From Synaphobranchus kaupii (lineage: Eukaryota > Chordata > Actinopteri > Anguilliformes > Synaphobranchidae), in contig CM056376.1 in the NCBI GenBank assembly GCA_029718625.1, forward strand, positions 107,599,105 through 107,663,104: 64,000 bases of DNA, written 5' to 3'. The notes under the pieces are model-generated. The model was not told the origin of the DNA and did no database searches. It saw nothing but the letters and a program-made list of their open reading frames with translations. This document shows positions 9,344 through 45,066 of this stretch, one piece after another (position 1 is the stretch's first letter; each line of letters starts with the position of its first letter). The position numbers and the translations under genes are program-made.

Positions 9344-12225
9344 TAAACGCACACATATACACACACACAATTATGTTGGGTAAGTGAGGACTAGGTAAAA
9401 TGTGTATTATCTGAATCCAGCGGTTCCAACAGTCAATGCCCTTGTTAAAACGTTCAGCACTCTGAATACTGAACACAATATTGCGTGCTAGAACCCCTCA
9501 CTTAACCTACATTCAAAATAAGTTTTACGTAATTTAATTTGATAATTATTATTAAAAATGACAATCATCAATTAAATCGCCGAATTCTTTGATAGGTAAG
9601 TCGAACAGTAACCTGGTGGATCAACCAACAAGCCAAAACAAAGTCTAAATCAGGTCTTGAGATTAAATAATTTTATTAAATGAAAACCAGTCAATTAGAA
9701 TAATGACTTCAAATCATACATTCCCTAAGGAATGTAGGCTGACTACTTATAATTTACAAAAGGGAAGACATTAAACCAGACATTAATTTGAATATACCAG
9801 TAAAGAGAGAGATAAGCCAAAAATTGCCAATATTATTTACCCTCCAGCTGAACAGGAACAAAAGGAAACGCACAAGGAACCAAAAAGGATGACTTCTTCC
9901 CCAAACAAACTCCAAAACTGACTAAATTCTTTTTCTGTGGTACACTCATAAAATACCTTGACAGGGAGGGGATCCAAGCCCTGATTGGGTTAAGGTGTGG
10001 GGGAGGGGGGGAGAGGGGTCATTTATGACAAAGACTGGCTTATCTTTGATGTTGGTGGGGGTAAGTGAGTTTGAGAGAGACAGAGAGCGACAGATAGAGA
10101 GAAGGGGGGGTTGGGGTACTTTACTTATATATATCTAAATATTAGATATCCTACAATTCAATACATGTATACTTAGAGACTTCTTTTCTAGATGCTTTGT
10201 TGTCTAGTATATTATGGCCACATTCTACCCGTGCACCGTCTGTGTTGGTAAATGCTACATTCTCACATCCCCTCTTGTATGAGTAGATTATAGTCTCATG
10301 CTGCCTGTATCTCTTGTATTGGTGCTGCAGGCAGTGCACTGTGAGGGCTGGAGACAGGGCAAGAATCCTCTCCTCAGACTGTGTCACACCTGCCACATCG
10401 TCAAGCCCCTGCGCACCAAGCACTGTCGCATCACCAACCGCTGCGTGGAGCACTTCGACCACTACTGCCCCTACGTGTACAACACCGTGGGCCGCAGGAA
10501 CAGGTACCCCCACACCGTCCTGGCCCCGAACTGAACTCTCCTGTCCATGTCCCTGTGTATGCTGTGGGCCGGTCCCAGCTCTGAGCCCGTCTTTTAGTCT
10601 GCTGTGACCTGGCTGGCCTTTAGCATTCTGGCTTAGTTCAGAGGGTGACGTCACCTGAACTGGCTATTCATACAGCTGGATATTTACGAATTTGAGCCTA
10701 GAACTATCTGATAGACCAATCAAGTTACCTGCCTGGGACGCCATGTCATCATACCCACCATTAAGTGATACTGAAGTATTTTACCGTAAAGCATTTGGCC
10801 GGAATGGAGGAATCAGCGCTTAATTTTCCGTTTCTGTGCAGGACGTACTTCCTGGGGTTCCTGAGCTCGATGAGCTTGAACTGTTTCATGGGCGTGTACC
10901 TGTGTGTGGACTGGTTTTTCCAGATGGGCCGCAGTCTCTTCATCGGGACGGGCTTCCTCTTCATGGCCATCATTGGGGTGATATCCGGCATCATGGCCTG
11001 CACCTGTGTGAGTATTTACCCAATCTCCCACTCTGAGTGTAAACTCAATCTTCCAGTCTCAGTGTAAACTTAATCTCCCAGTCCAGGAGTGTAAACTAAG
11101 TCTCCCAGTCTCAGTGTAAACTTAATCTCCCAGTCCACGAGTATTAAGTTCTCCTAGTCCGAGTGTAAAGTAAATGTCCCAATTCTAAGTGTAAGACTAG
11201 AGTTAAGCCCTTTTCCATATGTTCAGTAGTGTAGTTTAAGCTTGAGCTACATCTCCCTCCTGTGGCTACAATAAGAACAGCATGATTAGTATGAAGTTTA
11301 TCATTCAAACGGTATTTGTTACAGTGCATTTCAAGAGTTACAATTGAACAAAGCTATAGTGTTACAATTCTGTGGTGAATGAATGGACGTAACTAACCAA
11401 GGAAAATTTAAATAAATCAAGCTTGTGTAACGGAGTACACTTTTGAAGGTGGTATGCTTTCAAAATGGTATCAGCAGTAATGAAAGGACCTTGATGAAAG
11501 CTGAAAAGACATTGCGTGTGCGAATTAACTTTCACCGTTTCTCAAGATTATATTGGAGTTATTATGGTTCATTTAAGATGATAGGAAGATTGATCTACTC
11601 TATTGTTCTACACATGTATCCATTCCACCCCACCTGTTTCCCCATCTCCCTCTCTTTCTATCACACACACACATAATGGGGAGACCACAAGTTCCAACTC
11701 CCCCTTTTTAAGAGGACTGAGTTCTGTACATAATGACAGGAATTAATGGTAGAAAGGAGAAGTGGAATGTAAACATAACTAGAGTATTCCACACACACTG
11801 GTGAGCTCGGATCAATGGATGAATTACATTTACACTGGGTTATATGAGATTGTTCCAATCTTTTATTTAGCCCTAGAACTTATTCTTTCACGTGAAATAT
11901 TCCCCCAAAATGCATATAAAAGCGTCTGCTAAATGATTGTAATGTAGTGGCTTGAGTCGGCTGGAGCCGAGACCATCCTCTTGCTGATTGCCTCAGGTGT
12001 GTCTGTCCCCTCCCCCTTTGTTTTCAGCTTTATATGGCAGCTCTTAACACCACCGCCAACGAGCAGTTAAACCATCACAAGTACAGCTACCTGCGGGAGG
12101 AAGAGGGCCAGGCCGCCAGCCTGTTCGACCGCGGCGTGCTGCTCAACCTGCTGGAGTTCTTCCACGTAGTTCCCCCCCTGCAGGAGGGCCAGCGTAGGGC
12201 CATGGACCATCTCCAGGTTATATAA
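626..12225 (+). CDS. Ankyrin-repeat DHYC palmitoyltransferase, 3' part of gene (7 exons)
   Basis: Coding exons are 626-688, 6111-6253, 8573-8669, 9109-9261, 10331-10503, 10842-11007 and 12028-12225. All introns are GT-AG, phases agree, and 330 codons precede TAA. The 5' exons lie left of the window. In order the protein shows the end of an ankyrin block (TPLHLAVLSGD, then NGKTPLKLSRGHKHWE), transmembrane helices (VLFLLSCLFLWGYPTYLL and FHVAFLLANALMWFFFL), a DPGFLPRD motif, a cysteine-rich zinc domain ending HFDHYCPYVYN, two more hydrophobic segments, and a TTANE motif resembling the DHHC-family TTxE. It would be a Golgi or endosomal multipass S-acyltransferase related to Akr1 and HIP14. HIP14 (ZDHHC17) carries DHHC, whereas DHYC is the yeast Akr1 form. 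I infer a third fish HIP14-like lineage rather than zdhhc13 or zdhhc17, so no symbol is given. Confidence 0.85.
1063..1493 (+). mobile_element. tRNA-derived SINE with 17-bp target-site duplication
   Basis: The body spans 1080-1476. It starts with a Pol III-like head: an A-box-like stretch (GTAGTACAGCGGCAAAAGTG) and a B box (GGGGTTCGCGCCCC near 1147-1160). A GC-rich middle and a tail ending in A-rich TAAAAAAATAAAAAA follow. The same 17 nt (AAAAATGACAGGAAATG) occur at 1063-1079 and 1477-1493, a clear target-site duplication. The intact duplication suggests a fairly young insertion. The family is not named because I cannot compare it with a library. Confidence 0.85.
4425..4850 (-). pseudogene. 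Decayed Tc1/mariner transposase C-terminal fragment
   Basis: Read on the minus strand, the interval gives the conserved Tc1 stretch SPDLNPIKHLWEILDQ, preceded by a WFDEYDNINHMQWPS-like segment containing a stop. The SPDLNPI(E)(H/N)LW motif holds the third catalytic residue of the DD34E triad. Here the glutamate is replaced by lysine and the frame is broken, so the copy is dead. Confidence 0.7.
6111..6253 (+). CDS. DHYC palmitoyltransferase exon b (last ankyrin repeat and linker)
   Basis: Acceptor GGCAG ends at 6110; donor GTGAGT starts at 6254. It encodes DGVDLETEDINGKTPLKLSR and continues to the linker LIPKFDW before the first membrane helix. It ends with two bases of a split codon, which fits only the 8573 acceptor downstream. 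Confidence 0.88.
7120..7285 (+). repeat. Irregular tandem repeat, about 20-27 bp units
   Basis: At least three near-identical units, (A)AATCAAGCAAAATCAGGTCAG plus TTGAA, pass into shorter variants containing CAGGTAAAATCAG. Several copies contain CAG|GTAAA, a good 5' splice consensus, inside an intron. Confidence 0.75.
7906..8491. mobile_element. Two adjacent copies of a non-autonomous interspersed repeat
   Basis: Copy 1 (7906-8202) and copy 2 (8211-8491) both begin CAGGGGTGGGCAATT, run through CTGGAGGG and GTGTGTATGCAGG, and end in a degenerate inverted match of the start. A third, more diverged relative starts near 6325. The family also resembles the inverted elements at 12877 and 28964 in its CCTGGAGGGCC core. 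No coding capacity. Confidence 0.65.
8573..8669 (+). CDS. DHYC palmitoyltransferase exon c (first membrane helix)
   Basis: The strong acceptor CTTTTTCTCAG ends at 8572. The first base completes the split codon from 6253, giving DWS then VLVFGPPGKSKGPVLFLL, followed by SCLFLWGYPTYLLK. Donor GTAAGA starts at 8670. Confidence 0.85.
9109..9261 (+). CDS. DHYC palmitoyltransferase exon d (second helix, DPG motif)
   Basis: Fifty-one codons, phase 0 on both sides, flanked by TTGTGCAG and GTAAAC. It contains a hydrophobic helix (FHVAFLLANALMWFFFL) and the DHHC-family DPGFLPRD motif just after it. Confidence 0.9.
9262..10330 (+). repeat. Intron with CA microsatellite and nothing coding
   Basis: A (CA)n tract lies at about 9301-9340 with more CA to 9369. 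The rest is AT-rich with a G-rich patch near 9998-10015. No exon or recognisable element seen. Confidence 0.6.
10331..10503 (+). CDS. DHYC palmitoyltransferase exon e (catalytic cysteine-rich domain)
   Basis: Encodes the zinc-binding CxxC/H cluster (LCHTCHIVKPLRTKHC) and the catalytic segment CVEHFDHYCPYVYNTVGRRN. The tetrad is Asp-His-Tyr-Cys. It starts in phase 0 after CTGCAG and ends with two bases of a split Arg codon before GTACCC. Confidence 0.92.
10842..11007 (+). CDS. DHYC palmitoyltransferase exon f (third and fourth helices)
   Basis: Begins by completing the Arg codon, then TYFLGFLSSMSLNCFMGVYL and a second hydrophobic stretch around FLFMAIIGVISGIMA. Donor GTGAGT at 11008 is the first element of a tandem array that continues into the intron. 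Confidence 0.9.
11008..11190 (+). repeat. Minisatellite of about 25-27 bp units starting at a splice donor
   Basis: About seven imperfect units of the form (G)AGTGTAAACTTAATCTCCCA plus GTCTC follow one another. The first unit, which begins with the GTGAGT donor of the preceding exon, matches the next unit at roughly 19 of 25 positions. The remainder of the intron to 12027 shows nothing coding. Confidence 0.75.
12028..12225 (+). CDS. DHYC palmitoyltransferase last exon
   Basis: Begins LYMAALNTTANEQLNHHKYS after TTTTCAG and ends FHVVPPLQEGQ...MDHLQVI then TAA at 12223-12225. The layout (TTANE, then a basic linker, then a hydrophobic LLNLLEFF tail) parallels HIP14 C-termini. CAG|GTTATA just before the stop could be a weak donor, so one further exon cannot be fully excluded. 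An AATAAA lies at 12410-12415. Confidence 0.83.
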   Translation, partial: LYMAALNTTANEQLNHHKYSYLREEEGQAASLFDRGVLLNLLEFFHVVPPLQEGQRRAMDHLQVI

Positions 12226-12876
12226 CACTAAGGCTGGCCCCCGGGTGTGAAACAAACTACCCATAAGCAGACAGTGTATAAATACAACCTTTAAGCAACC
12301 TGTAAACCACACTGGCACAATGGCTCCCTTGCAGAAGCAAAATAAGGGACTCTGTTGCTACTTCGCTGAGCTTTCAAGGTGCATTGGGCGGATACAGTAG
12401 CAGTAAGGAAATAAACTCCAGGTACATTAGAAGTACAGAGGAAGAAAAGGTTTATGTTTTATTTTAAAATATCTCGGACTGCAGCTGCAAACTGGTCCAG
12501 CTCTCTGACCCCATAAAATTACCTGTACGGAGCTTTGCTTAAGACCTCCGAGGCTCTGCCAATGGCTGATGCCAAGAAAGACTGAGAAAAACTGTCCATC
12601 TGAGAATAAGGCATGACTGTATTATCCTTCTGCATCCTACTACTGTTCATATCCTTCCTCTTCACTGTGGGTCCTTTGGTGTGTCACACTGTATACTGTT
12701 TGTGTGCTGCTGGGTTTATCCAATCAGATTCTGTCTGTTACCAGCCATGTCTGTCATTTTTGACAGAGGCATCTCCAGTGAGCTGTGTATGCCTGACAGA
12801 CCCTCGCTGTTATTCTCTAAAATGGAAGTAATCATGCAGTATTTTTGGACAGGCTGCCAGATGGCACATCCTAAAG

Positions 12877-13076
12877 CAGGGGTGTCAAAATCCAGTCCTG
12901 GAGGGCCAGAGTATCTGCAGGCATTTGTGGTTTCTTATCAATCAGCAGCTAGTTAAGGCCTTGAGAACAAGGTGTGCGGACTATTTAGCCAATCACTTTA
13001 GACTTAATCATTTAGACTTAATCACTTGTGCTTAAACGCAACGAAAACCAGCAGACACTGCGGCCCTCCACCCCTG
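12877..13076. mobile_element. Short inverted-repeat (MITE-like) element
   Basis: The left end CAGGGGTGTC...CCTGGAGGGCC and the right end GCGGCCCTCCACCCCTG are inverted complements with a few changes. The 200-bp element has no coding capacity and contains a small internal duplication (two AGACTTAATCA words). Confidence 0.7.
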
Positions 13077-13942
13077 TTCTAAAGCATTTTTCCAGTTTGG
13101 ACTCGGGGTCCTGACCTTGCCAGAACCAACCGTGGCCAGCAGCTGTGGCGGTGCTTATGTGGGGGTAGTGTCACCCAGGGAGGGGCGGGGCTTTAGTTGA
13201 CAGGGCCAACATACAGGAGCACCTTTGATCTGATCGCCAGCTATACAGGAAGGGCAGTCCCGTGGCACAAGGACTGCACACCTGAGCTGCCAGACTGCAC
13301 AGTGAAAAGATGCCAAAGGAAGGAGATGCATGTGTTTGTCAATGCTCTCCCAGACAAGCAATGGAATATTGAAAGCAGTGGAATGGTCTTGTAAATCTGA
13401 TCAATCATTCAACATTGGACAAAAAGTAAGTAATGGGGTAAAAATACTTGTTATTGGAGTAGACATAAACTAAAGTTGTGGTTTTGTAGCTCCAGTGAGT
13501 AGAATAGGTGCTGTCTGGTCTCCAAGCAATGCCAGAACAATAACAGTAGTAACTGTAGCAACTGAGAAATTTGCCATTGGACTGTGCTCTTCACTTTCAT
13601 CATGCTGCCCCTGCATCTGTATGATCAAATACACGGCTATCAAATACAATATGTCTGTTGCTGTGTTTCACTATCACTCTGAGAGATGCCTCACAATAAA
13701 ATCTTCAGTGTTAACTCTAACAGTTTATATGAGTCCGCACTGGATAAAAGATACTCTGTCAGTATAAAATGAACTCAGTATAAATTTGTTATTTTGATGG
13801 CACAAGGCTGAATTCAAATTTAAAAAATTCACAAATAATAAAAATACATGTTTTATGCACTATTTAGAATGTCTTCCTGAACTACCACCCATGTAGATAC
13901 ATACTTGTAGATGTTAATTTGTGGTTTAATGGTTACTTATGG

Positions 13943-13984
13943 TTGCATCATCATATCTCACTGTAGTAAGATATGATGATGCAA
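13943..13984. repeat. Near-perfect 42-bp palindrome (hairpin)
   Basis: Two 20-nt arms with one mismatch flank a 2-nt centre. The outer 16 pairs are perfect, starting TTGCATCATCATATCT on the left. It is isolated in intergenic DNA. Confidence 0.85.
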
Positions 13985-14282
13985 GCAAGGACCATCCTTG
14001 AATGCTCCAGTAAACAGTCATGCTGGGATTATGTGACACCTTAATTCCTTCACCATACTGTCTGTGGTCAGCAAAAAGCCATTTTCAATTGCCGAAGGGT
14101 TCACTTTAATTTATGGTGCACAAAACAGTCTTGTTAATCTTTTGTAATAAAATTTGACTGGCAAACAGCTACAGGAGGGTTCAGTTGTAAATTGCTGTTG
14201 TAAATTAGTTTTAAATGAGTGTACATGAGTCTGTGGTCAACCTCCCTTGGGAAATGTCAGTTCTGTTAGCATTGGCTTAACC

Positions 14283-14500
14283 CTTCAGTTTAGAGCATTG
14301 GTGACTTACCCGGCCGAGGGCCTTTCTGTGTGGAGTTTGCATGTTCTCCCCGTGTCCGTGTGGGTTTCCTCCAGGTACTCCGGTTTCCTTCCACAGTCCA
14401 AAGACATGCAGGTTAGGTGAATTGGAGACTCTAAATTGCCCATAGGTATGAGTGTGTGAGTGAATGGTGTGTGTGCGCATTGGGACTGCAGTACCTGTTC
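14283..14500 (-). repeat. Common teleost interspersed repeat fragment
   Basis: Contains the block GTGGAGTTTGCATGTTCTCC, then a CCGTGTCCGTGTGGGTTTCC-type stretch and CAGTCCAAAGACATGCAGGT, which I recognise as a widespread fish genomic repeat. It appears truncated and has no usable coding frame. The family name is not asserted. Confidence 0.6.
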
Positions 14501-15266
14501 CTGAACACAAAGATTAGGAAAAAACCATCCATTTTCAATATTGCTCATGGATAAAAGCATGTTTAATCCTCTGTTAAGGTTATTGTAACTGGCCCCCTGT
14601 CTTTAAGCCCAACAAATGGACTGTTGTCAAATGGATTAAGGTGAGAATTGACAAGCAATCACCACTACTTGAAGTTATTGTCAAAGCACCAAGGGCATAT
14701 ACATTACCCAATGAATGTTATTCTATAACAACCTTTTGAATATATAATTTCTATGGAATTTTAACCACACAAGAACCACTAGTGTTAAATACTGAAATTA
14801 AACAAAGGATGGGTTTAAATTACTTAAAAGAAAAAAACATATATCCAAGCTTTTTATTGTTTTATGCAACATCAACTTCCTGACACCATTTAAAAAATGA
14901 AATGCCAAGATATTTCACTTTTCCCTTGAAAAATCTTTCCCTGTAAGTAGCCTATGTCATAGCTACCACAAGATGGCGATCTTAACAGTTACACGAGAAG
15001 ACGACTCCGTAAATACATATAGCCTACAGACAAAACATTTGACCATTTAAAAAATAAATGCACAAATATTTTTTCACATGCCCAATAAAATTTATACAGC
15101 TAGGCTATTGTAAGAACGCAAGTAGCCTATTAAGACATTTACGATGGAAAGATGACAAACTTAGAGATGTTCTGACCCCAAACCATGAAAATTGTTCAGC
15201 TTCACGTAAGTTTAGCAGTGGGCGCAGGGCATTAAGTTGTACATTTACATTGTAGCCTATAGCCTA

Positions 15267-15369
<103 letters not shown>

Positions 15370-17374
15370 GTGATTATAATTAAGCTGCTAATTAGATAGC
15401 CTACACGCGCTATTTATTTCCTTTTACAACATGATTTGGCGAATATACTACACAATAGATAGCCTACATTCAACAATTTACAACAAGATATTAAGGCTAT
15501 GCATCGGTGCAGTTAATCTTAAAAATGAAAATATAAATTGAGATTGAGATTCGATAGCCTATAAATCCCCACATTCTCGAGGTCCCCAGCACTGTCCATC
15601 CAATTCACTTGATATTGAAAAGACTCCGTAACTACATTGACATAAATCTGTCGCGCTGTGCTGCTTATGGAGTGCTCAATGAATGAGGAGGCGTTCAAAC
15701 CCCTATTGAGTTGCTTTGGAGAGACGGCGTCCCCCCACCTGCCATGTAGTCCTTTATTGTCCAGAATGGGGCTCTCAACAGCCTACACTCGGGACTGTGT
15801 AGTTACAGATTCCGAGACCGCTTCTCTCTCCTTTAAAGCACCGGGAGGGAACTACAGGCTTTGTGTTGTTAGTGATTGACGTGAGAATTTGGAAGGGAGA
15901 GAAAAAAAAAAACTTTTACAGGACTGCCGCACCAGTTTTCATCCAGAGCAGAGGGACGAGAAAGTCCGAAATATTCCTCAAACAAAAGAGGTTATCCACG
16001 GCATAATAATAATAGGCTATATTTAAACATTTGAAGTAGCCTACCGTTTAAATAATGTAAAAGATTGCGCAAGGGTACGGCTGAACCAAATCGAATGCCA
16101 GGATAAGATTAAATGGACGTCACATGGAACAACTCTTTTAATCCCCAGAAGATATGGATTTAAGATCTGTGCAACCAATGTTGAACGTAAATGTTGGTGA
16201 AGTCATGAAATTCAGATAGCTAGGCTAGTATGTTTAAGAATGTTTAACATTGGCACGAATGGAGGAACCTTTGGATCCTTTTCTAAGAACTTGGAGGATT
16301 TTGATTCAATACGGAGTGTACTCCTGTATAGGTCAGTATGAACTGGTAAATTTGTTTTTGTGTCTGTAACCCGGGGTAGAACGATGTCACTTACCCGTGT
16401 CAATGTTGAAAGAGGATATAGTCAGCTTTTTTCATTATGCCTGCACTTTGTCATTCTAATAAGGTTGCACACTAGTAAATGCCTTAGCGGATTTAAAGAC
16501 CTTGTGCACGGTCTGTGAAGTAGCATAAAGAAAGAAAAAGAAGAAAAAATAACTCAATCCCAACAATGGCGAGAAAGCTATGTTTAATTAAATTTATAAT
16601 TTCACAAGACGATAAACTTTGCATTAGCCTATGTTGCTAATTAAATAAACAGTTTAACAGTGCTCTGTACTAGTAGATCCTTTCTCTATAGGCTAGGCTA
16701 CATTAGGCTATAGCCTACATATATATAGCCTATTGTAGCCTATAATATTGTAGCCTACTGTAAGTCTATAAGTAAGGCCTATTTATATTATGTAGGCTAA
16801 TTCACAAATCATATATTCCATTAATATTAATATTTATTTATTCTTGAAAAATAATAAATTTCCTCATTTTTATTAAAATATTAACTATAAGTTCAAGTAT
16901 AGACTACAATAAAAACATAGGCTAACTAAAGATAGATTGATCAATAAAAACTGTAAGCCAAAACTACTTAATGACAAAAAAAAACAACTTAACAATAGCC
17001 TACTACTAGCCTACTAACATTAACGCTACTACGACTAGCTAACGTTACTACAACTAGGCTAGCTAACAATAGGCCAATTAATAATAATAAATAATGACTA
17101 TTATTTATTGACACTGTCGGAAACAAAACAATTACTTATCATCACTATTGTTATCATAACTGACCATATAGAACTACTTTTGGTCCTTAAATGAGTCAAG
17201 TTGCTGTTGTCAGGGCAAACTTAGCTAACGTTAAGTTAGTTACAAAGTTAGTTGTTTGCGATCCAACCTGCGAAGTGAAAGCGACAATGTTGTCAAGGCA
17301 ACTACAAGAACAACCAACCACATTCATTCCATTCGTGTCACGTGGTACAAGAGAAAAGCCCGTATGTTCGCAAC

Positions 17375-17468
17375 ATGGCGAAATGTTGTGGATGTGTAGG
17401 CTATGGTAACAGATAAACCTCATTGAAGAAAATTGGCTGCATCAGGTTTCTTAAATTTAAATGAAACT

Positions 17469-17472
<4 letters not shown>
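17375..17472 (+). promoter_or_regulatory. Two upstream ORFs in the intu leader
   Basis: If transcription starts upstream of 17375, the leader carries a 13-codon ORF at 17375-17416 (MAKCCGCVGYGNR, in an AACATGG context) and a 3-codon ORF at 17461-17472 (ATG AAA CTA TGA). The stop of the second overlaps the intu ATG at 17469 in an ATGA stop-start overlap. Both could dampen or reroute initiation. The transcription start is not known. Confidence 0.5.
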
Positions 17473-42802
<25,330 letters not shown>

Positions 42803-43368
42803 GGACGACAAGTCTGACAGGTTGTCTGTGGACCAATTTCAGAAGACGGGAATACTACCTGCCAGCAATAGTTCCTGCAGCCGTGGAAGGCCAGCTTTTT
42901 CTTCAAGGTGTCCAGTTTCACTCGATAGGGCTCGATGACTGCGTGGAGTCATTGACTTGGAAATGAGTACACCTAAGCCATTAACTGAGAGCCAAATATA
43001 TGAAACTAGAATGACTGTGGCCTCTCAAGGCTAAGGTTTTTCCACAGCTTGCTGATAGTATTTGGCATTCTCTTTCATCCTGAGTGACAGGTTGCTTTCC
43101 TCACCTCACTGGTTTCTGATTGGCTCAGTTAGCTGTGTGTGAACCGAAAACAAACTGGCAGGTGCTTGACCAAATTGAAAATATTTGATCTTTCTTGCTT
43201 TGCCCTCATCAAAACTGGCATGGCAACTGCCTTAATTGAAATTTTTTATGGAGAAAAAAAAAAAAGTTTTATATACTATTATATTTAAAGGTGTACAGTA
43301 TTTTGTGAAATATGTATATATTTTAGCCTTTTGTATGAGATTGAATCATTTGTAAATGTGACCAGTAT

Positions 43369-43374
43369 AAATAA
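43369..43374 (+). terminator. Probable intu poly(A) signal
   Basis: AATAAA 567 bp after the stop. A second AATAAA occurs near 43571. Confidence 0.45.
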
Positions 43375-44297
43375 ATGCAGAGGCAGTTTATTTCTGTCAT
43401 CTTCATGTACCCTGGGCAGTACATTCTGAACACTGAAATGACACTAAGATGTATATTTATGAAGGACACAGTAAATTGTGAGCATTTCAGGAACACAATT
43501 TCCTCTGTTCATCTCCTTACCCTTGGCAGCTTACAATATGGTTGGATTCTTAAAATATGAAATATTAGAAAATAAACTTTGGTAGTTGGATTTCTTCCCA
43601 GGAGTCATTGAAGTACCTTGTTCAGTTAAGTTTCAAACTCACGACCTGTGTGGACTGCAGAACTCCACACTCCTGTATCTCACAATAGGAACATAAGAGA
43701 ATATTAGGATAGTTAGGTTAATGATGTGAGGCTCTTGGACAGTGCATCCAGTCTTCCCCAGGTATAGTGACATGCCCCAAGATCAGGAAGCCAGCCCTGG
43801 CCGTACCAGTGCTGACTGTGGGAGTTCTCAGATGGGATGTGCAATTTGCTATAATGCTGGCTTGTGAGGGAGGTGGAATGGCTGCCTCTGTAAGCTAGTA
43901 TCTTTAGACCTGAGATACTTCTCTTCTACCCGATATTTCATAGTCCAACAATGACTCTGATTGGCCAGAGATCACACTCACCTGGTGCGTGAGGTTTAAC
44001 TCAGTCCCTGATTAGAGGGGAGGAATGACAACCAGCAGTACTACTGGCCCTAAGGGACAGATTAGAGTAACCCTAATTTAGACATCTGTGAAAAGATAAT
44101 GGGTCCATAACTGATTGTGTGCTCCTTAAAGAGGAATAAAATAAAGTTTGATAAGACCAGGCCATTAAGCCGATCTAGGCACTTCTACACAAAGTCAAAT
44201 GCGTCAAACCTGATCTTTTCTCTGAATACTCTCACTATTATTCAATGAATAATAAAACTCAGTACCATGATCTGCAAACTACCTGTTAGAAATGCCA

Positions 44298-44303
44298 TTT
44301 ATT
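44298..44303 (-). terminator. Probable ino80b poly(A) signal
   Basis: AATAAA on the minus strand about 305 bp beyond the ino80b stop codon. Confidence 0.45.
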
Positions 44304-44607
44304 TCAGTCATTTACAAAAATAGGCTTTTTAATTTTCATATAATCTAAAGCACTCAAGGGTGTGCTCACACATTCAGCTATACATAAATAAATACTGCTA
44401 TGTTATTTAGCTCAAATCTTCACTGATTTACACATTGTTCCCATTATTGTTTTAAACATAATTAATGTACTCAGCCTGTTTAGCACTGAAAACGTCCCCA
44501 AGAGAAATGGTCACTATCCGTTCTACCAAACGGGAAGTAAAACGCATCTAAAATGCTCGTTACAAAACGCCTTCCAAATTCAACCTGTCGAGTTTCGAGA
44601 CCGCAGC

Positions 44608-45066
44608 TCAGGCCACGCTCTGGACCGTAAGGTTCTTCCTGTAGCACTCCAGGCTGCAGAGGGGTGTCCCGGTCTTGGAGCAGGAGTACCTCTTGAGGTT
44701 GAGGCAGCCCAACACGCCGCAGCTGAGCGGGGCGGGCGGGAGGCGCGGGGGCCCGGTGGACGGGGTGGGCACGCCCAGAGGGAAGGAGATGGCGGTGCCC
44801 TGGAAGGAGTCAGAGTACCGGACCATGGGGCACTGCGCCTGCTTAGACTTGCGCTCCCTCATGCTCTTCACCTTGGCCTTGCTGGTCTTAGTGAGCCTCT
44901 CGATGGTCTGCTTCTTGTTCTCCTCGGCCTTCTTGGCGGCCTGAAGGCGCCGTTTGCGGGCCCTCTCCTCCCTCTTCTGCATCATCTCCTCCGTCATCTC
45001 CTTCTCCTTATAGCCCATGGGCAGCTCCAGCAAGGGCTGGATCTGCTGCTTGTGTAGGAGGGCTTT
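44608..45066 (-). CDS. ino80b: ino80b exon 5 (PAPA-1 and HIT zinc finger)
   Basis: One hundred fifty-two codons from KALLHKQQIQPLLELPMGYK through the PAPA-1 charged helix to the HIT finger and the C-terminal NLTVQSVA. Stop codon at 44608-44610. Confidence 0.96.
   Translation of the reverse strand, partial: KALLHKQQIQPLLELPMGYKEKEMTEEMMQKREERARKRRLQAAKKAEENKKQTIERLTKTSKAKVKSMRERKSKQAQCPMVRYSDSFQGTAISFPLGVPTPSTGPPRLPPAPLSCGVLGCLNLKRYSCSKTGTPLCSLECYRKNLTVQSVA

Larger units (their letters stand above)
42803..44607. other. Convergent 3' region of intu and ino80b
   Basis: Holds the two 3' UTRs. A plus-strand AATAAA at 43369-43374 is a plausible intu poly(A) signal. A minus-strand AATAAA (TTTATT on the plus strand, 44298-44303) lies about 305 bp past the ino80b stop. 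No coding exon is seen between. Confidence 0.55.

Noticed and set aside
10151..10654. A 167-codon minus-strand frame
   Set aside because: Antisense shadow of the catalytic exon of the DHYC gene.
15658..15879. 73-codon frame in GC-richer DNA upstream of intu
   Set aside because: No recognisable homology, splice pattern or repeat. Insufficient support for a gene.
17375..17416. MAKCCGCVGYGNR as the start of a THAP-type zinc finger
   Set aside because: The resemblance is limited to a few Cys, the frame stops after 13 codons and no continuing exon is seen.
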